Shown piece by piece: positions 56,485-64,000 of a stretch of 64,000 nt of DNA. The notes under the pieces were generated by a model. The model was not told the origin of the DNA. It searched no databases and worked only from the letters and a program-made list of their open reading frames with translations. A program made the position numbers and the translations under genes. The stretch lies in NCBI RefSeq assembly GCF_014174395.1, contig NZ_JABEQD010000002.1, positions 310,001 to 374,000 of the forward strand, given 5' to 3'. The stretch comes from Gluconacetobacter aggeris (GTDB lineage: Bacteria; Pseudomonadota; Alphaproteobacteria; Acetobacterales; Acetobacteraceae). Position 1 is the stretch's first letter; the number at the start of each line of letters is the position of its first letter.

Positions 56485-57285
56485 ATGAATCGTTCCTCCC
56501 TGCTCCATCCCGGCGACGATGCGTTGCTGGCCCTGGCGACCCGCCTGGCCTCCGAGGCCGCCGAACTGATCCGCGCGATCCGTGCGCGCGGGTTCGAAAC
56601 CGTGACGAAATCCGATTCGTCCCCGGTGACCGAGGCCGATCATGCCGCCGAGGCCCATATCCTGGCCGGGCTGCGCGCCGCCGCGCCCGAAATTCCCGTG
56701 ATCGCCGAGGAAGAAGCCGCCGCCGGCGTGCGCGTCGAGGCCGGTCACATGTTCTGGCTGGTCGACCCGCTGGACGGCACGCGCGAATTCGCGGCGGGCC
56801 GGGACGATTTCACCGTCAATATCGGCCTGGTCCGTGACGGAAGCGCCGTTCTGGGGGCGGTCGCCCTGCCGGCCTATCACCAGCTTTATGCCGGCCATGT
56901 CGCCACCGGCGCGCACCGTATCGACGCGGCCGGCACGCATGCCATCCACGTCCGCCTCGTTCCGCCGGAGGGGCTGACGGTGCTGGCCTCGCGCCATTAT
57001 GCCGACGACCCGCGCCTGGCGTCGTTCCTGGGCGGCCGGCAGATCGCCCATCTGGGCAATATCGGCTCCGCCGCGAAATTCATCCGCGTGGCCGAAGGCG
57101 CGGCCGACCTCTACCCCCGCCTGGGCACGACGATGGAATGGGATACCGCCGCCCCGCAGGTCATTGTCGAGGCCGCCGGCGGCAGCGTCACCACGATGGA
57201 TGGCGAACCCCTGCGCTACGGCAAGCCCGACTGGCGCAACCCGCACTTCATCTGCGCCGGAAAGCGGGAGCAATCAGGCGCGTGA
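56485..57285 (+). CDS. cysQ: 3'(2'),5'-bisphosphate nucleotidase, CysQ-like
   Basis: A 266-residue inositol-monophosphatase-fold enzyme that dephosphorylates 3'-phosphoadenosine 5'-phosphate from sulfate assimilation. Metal-binding sites: VIAEEEAAAG and DPLDGTREFAAG (motif 1), and GTTMEWDTAAPQVIVEAAGG (motif 2). The start is ATG 56485. Inositol phosphatases share the fold; CysQ is favoured by the DGTREF and NPHFI-type C-terminus. Confidence 0.92.
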   Translation: MNRSSLLHPGDDALLALATRLASEAAELIRAIRARGFETVTKSDSSPVTEADHAAEAHILAGLRAAAPEIPVIAEEEAAAGVRVEAGHMFWLVDPLDGTREFAAGRDDFTVNIGLVRDGSAVLGAVALPAYHQLYAGHVATGAHRIDAAGTHAIHVRLVPPEGLTVLASRHYADDPRLASFLGGRQIAHLGNIGSAAKFIRVAEGAADLYPRLGTTMEWDTAAPQVIVEAAGGSVTTMDGEPLRYGKPDWRNPHFICAGKREQSGA

Positions 57286-57336
57286 CGCGTTATGATCAAC
57301 GACATGATCGGCCACGAACGGACGGGTAGAGGGGAG

Positions 57337-58308
57337 ATGACGGAACGCCTGGAAGCAAACGACGCGGGCATCGCCCGCGCGGCCGAGCTGCTGCGGGCAG
57401 GCGGCCTGGTGGCGTTCGGGACGGAAACCGTCTACGGGCTTGGTGCCGACGCGACCAATGATACCGCCGTGGCCCGCATCTTCGCCGCCAAGGAGCGCCC
57501 GCGCTTCAACCCGCTGATCAGCCATTTCCCCGATGCCGAGGCCGCCTTCACCGAGGCCGTGCCCGACGAGCTCGCCCGGCGCCTGGCCGAGCGGTTCTGG
57601 CCCGGCCCGCTGACGCTGGTCCTGCCGCGCCAGCCGGGCGGCACGATCTCGGACCTCGCCGCCGCCGGCCTGCCCTCGGTGGCGGTCCGCGTGCCGCGCG
57701 GCGCGGTCACGGCGGCCCTGCTGCGCGCCACCGGCCGCCCGGTCGCGGCCCCGTCGGCCAATCTGTCCGGCAAGGTCAGCCCGTCGGACGCCTATCACGT
57801 CATGCGCGGCCTGAACGGCCGCATCGACGCGGTGCTGGATTCCGGCCCGTGCCAGGTCGGGGTGGAAAGCACGGTCCTCGACCTGACGGGCACCGCGCCC
57901 ATGCTGCTGCGCCCCGGCGGCGTCACGATCGAGGCTCTCGCCGAGATCTGCGGCCCGATCTCCCATCCCGACGATTATGCCGACACCCTGCCGGTCTCGC
58001 CCGGCCGGATGGAATCGCACTACGCCCCCTCCCTGCCGGTCCGTCTGGACGCGCAGGAGGTCGGCACCGACGAGGCCCTGCTGGCCTTCGGGCCGGAACT
58101 GCCGGGGGCCGGGCTGGTCTGGAATCTCAGCCCCTCCGGCACGGTGGACGAAGCCGCGGCCCGCCTGTTCGCCGGGCTGCGCTTCCTCGACAGCGAGGGC
58201 GCGCGGCGCGGCCTGACCCGCATCGCCGCCATGCCGATCCCCCGCGCCGGGCTGGGGCTGGCCATCCGCGACCGCCTGCGCCGCGCGGCCTCCCCCCGTC
58301 CCGCATGA
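57337..58308 (+). CDS. L-threonylcarbamoyladenylate synthase (TsaC/Sua5)
   Basis: A protein of about 323 residues that makes the activated intermediate for the t6A modification of tRNAs reading A-starting codons. The YrdC domain has GGLVAFGTETVYGLGADATN, FAAKERPRFNPLISH, FWPGPLTLVLPR, RPVAAPSANLSGKVSP and ESTVLDLTG. A C-terminal Sua5 domain (from SPGRMESHYAPSLPVRL) makes it the long form. ATG 57337 is preceded by AGAGGGG; ATGs at 57292 and 57304 are possible but weaker. It may be cotranscribed with cysQ. Confidence 0.95.
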   Translation: MTERLEANDAGIARAAELLRAGGLVAFGTETVYGLGADATNDTAVARIFAAKERPRFNPLISHFPDAEAAFTEAVPDELARRLAERFWPGPLTLVLPRQPGGTISDLAAAGLPSVAVRVPRGAVTAALLRATGRPVAAPSANLSGKVSPSDAYHVMRGLNGRIDAVLDSGPCQVGVESTVLDLTGTAPMLLRPGGVTIEALAEICGPISHPDDYADTLPVSPGRMESHYAPSLPVRLDAQEVGTDEALLAFGPELPGAGLVWNLSPSGTVDEAAARLFAGLRFLDSEGARRGLTRIAAMPIPRAGLGLAIRDRLRRAASPRPA

Positions 58309-58357
58309 TGCCGCATCCCGCCACAACCGCCTGCCCCGAACATCGTGATCCGCCGCC

Positions 58358-58903
58358 ATGAGCGACAAACTCGATCCCAAGGAACTGAAGATCCTGGCGG
58401 ATATCCTGGCCCTGGTCCTGGAGGACCATCCGGGACAGTCCGCCAATGCGCTGGACGCCATCCGCAACCGTGCCCGCCGCAACGGCATGACCGGCGGGGC
58501 CCTGAAGAACCTGTTCACGGCCATCGCGCCGAACCCGCCGCAGCGCCCCCCGCCCCGCCCCCGCGCCTCCCGCGCCGCATCCGGCGCCGCCGCCACCGAG
58601 GAAATGCAGGCCGCGCGCACGCGGATCATGCAGTTGACCGAAAGCATCAACCGGCTCGACCTCGACCTGCGCAGCGCACGCGCCCGCAATGAGGAATTGC
58701 GGTCGCAGCTCTACCTGACCCAGCAGGCCCGCGCCGAAACGCAGGCCGCCCTGTCCGTGATGCGGGCGCGCCCCACGCCGCGCCGCCGCTCGGTCGTCGC
58801 CCTGGCCGTCGCCGTCGGCGCCCTGGCGGGCGCAATCGGCATGGGCATGGTGCGCGCCATGGACGTGCCTTCCGTCCCGCTCCGAACGACGGCCCTCAAC
58901 TGA
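58358..58903 (+). CDS. Coiled-coil membrane protein of unknown function
   Basis: A 181-residue protein not assigned to a family. The first 50 residues are helical (ELKILADILALVLEDHPGQS). A Pro/Arg-rich linker (PPQRPPPRPRASRAASGAAA) leads to a coiled coil (IMQLTESINRLDLDLRSARA then NEELRSQLYLTQQARAETQ). A C-terminal membrane helix (VVALAVAVGALAGAIGMGM) suggests tail-anchoring. ATG 58358 is preferred. It is followed by the tandem repeat at 58916. Confidence 0.75.
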   Translation: MSDKLDPKELKILADILALVLEDHPGQSANALDAIRNRARRNGMTGGALKNLFTAIAPNPPQRPPPRPRASRAASGAAATEEMQAARTRIMQLTESINRLDLDLRSARARNEELRSQLYLTQQARAETQAALSVMRARPTPRRRSVVALAVAVGALAGAIGMGMVRAMDVPSVPLRTTALN

Positions 58904-58915
58904 CGGAACCAGCGG

Positions 58916-58965
58916 CCCCAAGGCCGGACCCCAAGGCCGGACCTGGGGCCGGACCTGGGGCCGGA
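58916..58965. repeat. Four-unit GC-rich tandem repeat, terminator-like
   Basis: Two copies of CCCCAAGGCCGGA (58916-58928, 58929-58941) are followed by two of CCTGGGGCCGGA (58942-58953, 58954-58965). CCCCAAGG of the first pair is complementary to CCTGGGG of the second, so the RNA can fold in several registers. It lies 13 bases after the coiled-coil gene stop and may act as a terminator or attenuator before the oxidoreductase gene. Confidence 0.6.
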
Positions 58966-59043
58966 CATTGCCTTGCCGGTCGTTCTGTCCCAAGACAGTC
59001 GCCGTCCCCCGCGCCGATCATCCATCGCCACCGGAAACCCGCC

Positions 59044-60492
59044 ATGACCGCCACCCCCTCCCCCGCTTCCCCGACCGCCGACCTGCTGGCCCGTCTGGCG
59101 GACCTGCTGGGACCGTCGGGCATCCTCACCGAGACCTCGGACGTCGCGCCATACTGCACCGACTGGCGCTCGCTCTATCACGGACGCGCGGCGGCGGTCC
59201 TGCGCCCGGCCAGCACCGCCGAACTGGCCCAGGCCGTCTCGCTGTGCGCCGCGGCCGGGGTCGCGATGGTGCCGCAGGGCGGCAATACCAGCATGGTCGG
59301 CGGCGCCACGCCCGACGAAAGCGGGCGGGACATCGTGGTGTGCCTGTCGCGGATGAACCGCGTGCGGCGGATCGACCCGCTGGACCACACGATGGACATC
59401 GAAGCCGGCGTCACGCTGAAGGCGGCGCAGGATGCGGCGCGCGAAGCCGGCCTGATGCTGCCGCTCTCGATCTCGTCCGAAGGCTCGGCCCAGATCGGCG
59501 GCGTGCTGGCCACCAATGCCGGCGGCAACAATACCGTGCGCTACGGCAATGCGCGGGAACTGGTGCTGGGGCTGGAGGTCGTGCTGCCCGACGGCAGCGT
59601 CTTCAACGGGCTGCGCCGGCTGCGCAAGGACAATACGGGCTATGCGCTGCGCCAGCTCTTCGTGGGGTCCGAGGGTACGCTGGGCTTCATCACCTCGGCC
59701 ATCCTGCAATTGCAGCCCCAGCCGCGCGCGGTCGAGGCCGCGCTGTGCGCGGTCGCCGGCGCCGGCGCGGCGCTGGCGCTGTTCAGCGCCTTCCGCGCCC
59801 AGGACCCGGCGCTGATCCAGGCCTTCGAATATATGTCGGGCGCCGGGATGGACCTGGTCACGCGGCTGGTACCCGGCACCAGCCTGCCGCTGGCCGAACC
59901 CGCCCCGGCCTATGTGCTGGTGGAACTGGCGACCCCGCGCCGCAATGCCGGCCTGCGCACGGTGCTGGAAGACGTCCTGGCCGGCATGTTCGAGGCCGGC
60001 ACGGTCAGCGACGCCGTGATCGCCGAAAGCGAGGGCCAGCGCCTGGCGCTGTGGAAACTGCGCGAAGAGCATGCCGAGGCCCAGCGCCGCGCCGGCGCCA
60101 GCGTCAAGAACGACGTCTCGGTCCCCGTCTCGCGCGTGCCGGAACTGATCGACCGCGCCAGCGCCGCCTGCGCGGCCCTGATCCCGGGCATCCGCCCGGT
60201 GCCGTTCGGCCATATCGGCGACGGCAACATCCATTTCAACCTAGTGCAGCCCGAGGGCATGGACCCGGCCGCATTCCTGGCGCAGGATCACCGGATCATG
60301 GATACGGTCGCCGCCATCGTGCGCGACCTGGACGGCTCCTTCTCGGCCGAACATGGGGTCGGACGCCTGAAGCCCTACATGATGCCCGACTGGCGCGGAG
60401 GCGCCGAACTGGCCACCATGCGCCGGATCAAGGACGCAATCGATCCGCACGGGCTGATGAATCCCGGCACGCTGTTTCCCCCCGCGGGCTAG
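59044..60492 (+). CDS. FAD-linked 2-hydroxyacid dehydrogenase (GlcD/D-2-hydroxyglutarate dehydrogenase-like)
   Basis: A 482-residue flavoprotein of the vanillyl-alcohol-oxidase fold. The FAD-binding domain carries VVPQGGNTSMVGGATP-type VPQGGNTSMVGG, then GVLATNAGGNNTVRYGNAREL and KDNTGYALRQLFVGSEGTLGFIT. The C-terminal domain carries PFGHIGDGNIHFNLVQP and SAEHGVGRLKPYMM, typical of D-2-hydroxyglutarate/D-lactate dehydrogenases. The substrate among D-lactate, glycolate and D-2-hydroxyglutarate is not decided. It has no adjacent GlcE/GlcF genes. Confidence 0.93.
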   Translation: MTATPSPASPTADLLARLADLLGPSGILTETSDVAPYCTDWRSLYHGRAAAVLRPASTAELAQAVSLCAAAGVAMVPQGGNTSMVGGATPDESGRDIVVCLSRMNRVRRIDPLDHTMDIEAGVTLKAAQDAAREAGLMLPLSISSEGSAQIGGVLATNAGGNNTVRYGNARELVLGLEVVLPDGSVFNGLRRLRKDNTGYALRQLFVGSEGTLGFITSAILQLQPQPRAVEAALCAVAGAGAALALFSAFRAQDPALIQAFEYMSGAGMDLVTRLVPGTSLPLAEPAPAYVLVELATPRRNAGLRTVLEDVLAGMFEAGTVSDAVIAESEGQRLALWKLREEHAEAQRRAGASVKNDVSVPVSRVPELIDRASAACAALIPGIRPVPFGHIGDGNIHFNLVQPEGMDPAAFLAQDHRIMDTVAAIVRDLDGSFSAEHGVGRLKPYMMPDWRGGAELATMRRIKDAIDPHGLMNPGTLFPPAG

Positions 60493-60771
60493 CGTACCGT
60501 CGGCGCGTCCCGCGCGGAGGCGGCCCATGGACCTCCTGCCGGCTCCCCGGTTCTCCACCGGCATCCTCGCTCGCCCCAATAAAACCATCGGGATGGGATC
60601 TGCTTCAGCCGGCCGGCACATGATGACCGTCGGGAACCGGCGGGACGACCAGCCGTAACGGTCGCACCACCCCTGGATACAGGGCTTTTCACCACATCCT
60701 CCGGGGAGCTACACAGGCCTATGTCGTTCGCCCGATCCGCAATCAGACGTCCCTCAAGGACGCACCTGCCG

Positions 60772-61920
60772 ATGCTCGACCGCTACGTGCTGCGGCAGCT
60801 CCTCATGGCGCTGGCGGCAACCACGGGCGGCCTGGCGGCCCTGATCTGGCTTACCCAGTCCCTGCGCTTCGTCTCCCTGGTGGTCGAACGCGGCCTCTCC
60901 CTGCGGGTCTTCATCGGACTGACCAGCCTGCTCGTACCCTCCTTCGTCGCCATCATCCTGCCGATCACGACCTTCGTCGTGGTGCAGTTCATCTATCAGC
61001 GCCTGGCCAGCGATCGCGAACTGACGGTCATGCGCGCGGCCGGCCTGTCGCCCTTTCATGTGGCGCGGCCCGGCCTGCTGTGCGCCGGCGCGTCGGTGCT
61101 GCTCTGCCTGCTCCTGAATGTGTGGATCGTCCCGCAGGCCTTTCACGCGTTCAAGCAGTACGAATTCCAGATCCGCAACCGCATCGCGGCCTTCATGCTG
61201 CAGGACGGCGTCTTCACGCCCCTGTCGGACACCATGACCGTCTATGTCCGCTCCCGCGATCATGACGGCACGCTCCACGGCATCATGGTCGAGGACGACC
61301 GCCAGCCCGACAACCCCTCGACCATCCTGGCCGAGCGCGGTACCATGCTGGTCATCAACGACCAGCCCCGCGTGGTCCTCTTCGACGGCTCGCGGCAGGA
61401 AATCGACCGCCGGACCGGCCGGTTGAACGTGCTGACCTTCGCGCGCAACACCATCGACCTGACCACCCCCCGGGGCGAGCAGACCCGCTATCGCGACGCC
61501 AGCGAGATGGCACTGCACGAATTGCTGCATCCCGACCCGCACCAGGTCTCGGACCGCGATCGCGGCAAGTTCGCGGTCGAAGCCTGGCGGCGCCTGACCT
61601 CGCCCTTCACCGCCTTTTCCTTCGCGATGATCGGGCTGGTCAGCGTGCTGGGCGGCACCTTCTCGCGGCACGGCAACATCCTGCGTCCATTCACCGCGAT
61701 CATGAGCGTGGTATGCCTGCTGGCCCTCAGCCTGATGGTGCAGAACCTGGCCGGCCGCAATCCGGGGCTGATGCCCCTGATGTGGGTCGAGGCCATCCTG
61801 CCGGGCGCCGGATGCGCCCTCGCGCTCTTCCTGCCCGAATGGCGCCAGCGGCAACAGGCGATGGCAATGGCGCCGTCGCTTCCCGCCTCCGTCCCGTCCG
61901 GCCAGGCCCCCCGCCCATGA
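60772..61920 (+). CDS. lptF: LptF, permease of the LPS export complex
   Basis: A 382-residue inner-membrane permease which with LptG and LptB extracts lipopolysaccharide for transport to the outer membrane. It opens MLDRYVLRQLLMALAAT, has three N-terminal helices with LPITTFVVVQFIYQRLASDRELTVMRAAG, a periplasmic beta-jellyroll region and three C-terminal helices (MIGLVSVLGGTFSR, AIMSVVCLLALSLMVQN). ATG 60772 matches family N-termini; ATG 60721 is an upstream alternative. Its stop overlaps lptG by four bases. Confidence 0.95.
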   Translation: MLDRYVLRQLLMALAATTGGLAALIWLTQSLRFVSLVVERGLSLRVFIGLTSLLVPSFVAIILPITTFVVVQFIYQRLASDRELTVMRAAGLSPFHVARPGLLCAGASVLLCLLLNVWIVPQAFHAFKQYEFQIRNRIAAFMLQDGVFTPLSDTMTVYVRSRDHDGTLHGIMVEDDRQPDNPSTILAERGTMLVINDQPRVVLFDGSRQEIDRRTGRLNVLTFARNTIDLTTPRGEQTRYRDASEMALHELLHPDPHQVSDRDRGKFAVEAWRRLTSPFTAFSFAMIGLVSVLGGTFSRHGNILRPFTAIMSVVCLLALSLMVQNLAGRNPGLMPLMWVEAILPGAGCALALFLPEWRQRQQAMAMAPSLPASVPSGQAPRP

Positions 61921-63026
61921 CCGTCTCGGTCACCCTCTCCTTCTACATCGCGCGGCAGTTCACGCTGGCGGTCCTGGCGATGATCCTGTCGCTGACCGGG
62001 CTGGTCTCGCTGTTCGATTTCATCGACCTGCTGCGGCGGGTCGCAACGCGTCCCAACGTGCCCACCCGCCTGGTCAGCGAGATCGCGCTCCTGCACATCC
62101 CCTATTTCATGATCGAAATCCTGCCCTTCGGCGTGCTGCTGGGCGGGCTGGTCTGCTTCTGGCGTCTCACCCGCTCGTCCGAGCTGATCGTGGCGCGGGC
62201 CGCCGGCATTTCGGCATGGCAGTTCCTGACAGGCCCGCTGGCCTGCGCCCTGCTGATCGGCGCGCTGGCCACCGGGGCGCTGTCGCCCCTGTCGTCGCTC
62301 ATGTACCGGCGGGCGGAAACGCTGGATCATGTCTATCTGCGCAGCGGCGGCCCGCTGAATCTCGCCGACGGCGCATTGTGGATTCGTCAGGCCGACAACG
62401 CCCTGGCCCCCCATGGGGTGGCGATCCTGCATGCCCGTGGCGTGCATCTGCAGGACGGCGTGCTGCGGATCAGCGGCATCAGCCTGTTCCGGCTGGACGA
62501 TTCCGACCGTATGATCGTCCGCGTGGAGGCCCCCAGCGGGCATCTGGGCCACAGGGAATGGGTGCTTGACGACACCCGCACCATCCAGCCCGACCGCCTG
62601 CCCGTCCAGGTAGGACGCTTCACCCTGCCGACCGACCTCACGCTCGCACGTGTTCAGGAAAGCTTCGCCTCGCCCGATACGCTGTCGGTCTGGGCATTGC
62701 CGGGCTTCATCTCGCTTCTCGAGCGTTCGGGCTTCTCGTCCATCCGGCACCGGCTGCATTTCCAGTCGCTGCTCACGTTGCCGATCCTGGCAGGCACCAT
62801 GGCGCTGGTCGCGGCCGGGTTTTCGATGCGCCCGACCCGGCGCGGCGGCGTGGCGCGCATGATCGGCGGCGGGGTGGCGGCGGGCTTCGCGCTGTTCACG
62901 GTCTCCAAGGTGGCGGCACAATTCGGGGAATCCGGCGCCATGCCCCCGATTCTGGCCGCCTGGGCTCCCACCGGGGCCGGTCTCTGCCTTGCAGTTTCTC
63001 TTCTGCTTCATTTAGAAGATGGATGA
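61917..63026 (+). CDS. lptG: LptG, permease of the LPS export complex
   Basis: A 369-residue partner of LptF with the same 3+3 helix plan. LSFYIARQFTLAVLAMILSL, FEILPFGVLLGGLVCFWRLTRSSE-type MIEILPFGVLLGGL and LIVARAAGISAW are in the N-terminal half, and SLLTLPILAGTMALVAAGFSM and GGGVAAGFALFTVSKVAAQFG near the end. The start at 61917 is set by the ATGA overlap with lptF; its stop overlaps lptD (TGATG). Confidence 0.95.
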   Translation: MTVSVTLSFYIARQFTLAVLAMILSLTGLVSLFDFIDLLRRVATRPNVPTRLVSEIALLHIPYFMIEILPFGVLLGGLVCFWRLTRSSELIVARAAGISAWQFLTGPLACALLIGALATGALSPLSSLMYRRAETLDHVYLRSGGPLNLADGALWIRQADNALAPHGVAILHARGVHLQDGVLRISGISLFRLDDSDRMIVRVEAPSGHLGHREWVLDDTRTIQPDRLPVQVGRFTLPTDLTLARVQESFASPDTLSVWALPGFISLLERSGFSSIRHRLHFQSLLTLPILAGTMALVAAGFSMRPTRRGGVARMIGGGVAAGFALFTVSKVAAQFGESGAMPPILAAWAPTGAGLCLAVSLLLHLEDG

Positions 63027-64000
63027 TGCCCGTTCTCCTGCCTCGTCGCCCATTCCGCCCCGTAGGGGGCCAATCCGCGCAGGCACGCGGCACGCTGCTG
63101 GCTGCCACCATGCTTGGCGGCACGCTGCTGGGGGCCACGATCCAGATCCACCATGCCCATGCGCAGGTCCACCCGCTGCACGTCGACACCGGCACACCGC
63201 TGTCCCAGAACGCCCCGGTGACGTTCCAGGCCGACAAGGTGTCGTACGACAACGCGCAGGGCACCGTCACCTGGTCGGGCAACGTCCAGATCTGGCAGAA
63301 CGACCATGTGCTGCGGGCCGATACGGTCACCTATGACCGCAATACCGGCGTCGCGGCGGCGCGGGGCAATGTCGCGATCGTCGAGGCGGACGGCACCGTG
63401 CTGTTCAGCGACTATGCCGAACTCAGCAACGGCATGCGCGACGGCATCATGACGCGCCTGCACGCGCTGATGGCCGACAACGCCAAGCTTGCCGCCAACG
63501 GCATGCGCCGGACCGGCGGGCGCGTCAACGACATGACCCGCGCCGTCTATACCGCCTGCGAGATCTGCGCCAAACATCCCACCCGCCCGCCATTCTGGCA
63601 GTTGCGGGCCTATGATGCGATCGACGATACCGAGCACAAGCGCATCGAATTCCGTGATGCCTATCTCGACATGTTCGGGATTCCGGTCATGTACCTGCCG
63701 ATCTTCTCGATGTCGGACCCCTCGGTCCGGCGGCAGAGCGGCTTCCTCACCCCCGGCATCACGCCACACGACCGCTATCTGGGCGCCTACGCCACCATTC
63801 CCTATTACTGGGTGATCGACGGCCAGTCCGACCTGACCGTCCAGGGCCTGTTCTCCACCCGTACCGGCCCGCAGCTCAGCAGCCAGTACCGCAACATCTT
63901 CAACTGGGGCACGCTGAACATCCTGGCCGGCCTGGCCTACGACACCCACCGCCAGGGCGCGTATATCAACACCTTCGGCAACACCGTCGGCTCGGCCAAC
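63026..64000 (+). CDS. lptD: LptD, LPS assembly outer-membrane protein, N-terminal part
   Basis: The 5' 325 codons of the outer-membrane LPS translocon; the barrel continues beyond the window. MPVLLPRRPFRP begins the precursor, a signal region (LLAATMLGGTLLGATIQIHHAHA) follows, then the OstA/LptA-like N-terminal domain (VTFQADKVSYDNAQGTVTW, GNVQIWQNDHVLRADTVTYD, RGNVAIVEADGTVLFSDYAE) and the start of the barrel with FRDAYLDMFGIPVMYLPIFS. Cys residues in YTACEICAKHP may form the family disulphide. The start is fixed by overlap with lptG. Confidence 0.94.
   Translation, partial: MPVLLPRRPFRPVGGQSAQARGTLLAATMLGGTLLGATIQIHHAHAQVHPLHVDTGTPLSQNAPVTFQADKVSYDNAQGTVTWSGNVQIWQNDHVLRADTVTYDRNTGVAAARGNVAIVEADGTVLFSDYAELSNGMRDGIMTRLHALMADNAKLAANGMRRTGGRVNDMTRAVYTACEICAKHPTRPPFWQLRAYDAIDDTEHKRIEFRDAYLDMFGIPVMYLPIFSMSDPSVRRQSGFLTPGITPHDRYLGAYATIPYYWVIDGQSDLTVQGLFSTRTGPQLSSQYRNIFNWGTLNILAGLAYDTHRQGAYINTFGNTVGSAN

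Overview
The window looks like chromosomal DNA of a high-GC alphaproteobacterium, most likely an acetic acid bacterium (Acetobacteraceae, Gluconacetobacter/Komagataeibacter-like). The grounds are the strongly GC-biased codon use, an AarC-type succinyl-CoA:acetate CoA-transferase, a Wsp-like chemosensory operon, and the gene orders lptF-lptG-lptD, holC-pepA and psd-pssA. Assignment is by inspection only. No rRNA, tRNA, CRISPR, transposase or phage gene was seen.

Layout. (1) 1-11.0 kb, minus strand: a cell-surface nutrient locus. An ECF sigma factor and FecR-type anti-sigma factor are followed by a signalling TonB-dependent receptor, a secreted PI-phospholipase C/histidine acid phosphatase fusion, a secreted GH92 alpha-mannosidase and a small secreted protein, with overlapping stop/start codons from the receptor onward. 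A second TonB-dependent receptor follows behind a terminator and an 18-bp palindrome. (2) 11.1-14.5 kb: a DHA2-type MFS exporter and the protease genes hslV-hslU. (3) 14.6-25.7 kb, minus: a Wsp-like chemosensory operon (CheW, CheR-TPR, CheW, MCP, CheA-REC, CheB) ending in two receiver-containing histidine kinases instead of a diguanylate cyclase. (4) 25.9-30.8 kb, plus: a small membrane protein, ftsE-ftsX, a YdcF-like protein, a PlsC acyltransferase and a DUF2125 protein. The plsC/DUF2125 boundary carries two perfect DnaA boxes around an AT-rich core. (5) 30.9-32.3 kb: phaR and a glutathione S-transferase. (6) 32.5-43.2 kb, minus: a self-contained beta-oxidation operon (ETF-quinone oxidoreductase, hydratase/hydroxyacyl dehydrogenase, acyl-CoA dehydrogenase, etfB, etfA, thiolase, AarC-like CoA-transferase, thioesterase). 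(7) 43.8-47.1 kb: gloB, a methyltransferase, and psd-pssA for phosphatidylethanolamine synthesis. (8) 46.9-53.3 kb, minus: a six-gene Hyf/complex-I-like membrane complex whose large subunit lacks the nickel-binding cysteines. (9) 53.4-64 kb: housekeeping genes (aldo/keto reductase, holC, pepA, cysQ, tsaC/sua5, a coiled-coil membrane protein, a FAD-linked hydroxyacid dehydrogenase) and the LPS transport genes lptF-lptG-lptD, the last cut by the window edge.

How the genes work together. The most unusual unit is region 1. A sensed ligand at the outer membrane would activate the sigma factor, which would switch on enzymes able in principle to cleave phosphatidylinositol-type anchors, strip inositol phosphates and trim alpha-mannose. 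Such chemistry would suit feeding on yeast mannoproteins or GPI-like glycolipids, but that is inference. Region 6 carries acyl-CoA through to acetyl-CoA with its own electron route to quinone. A family of short GC-rich imperfect palindromes lies just past the stop codons of three (perhaps four) minus-strand genes.
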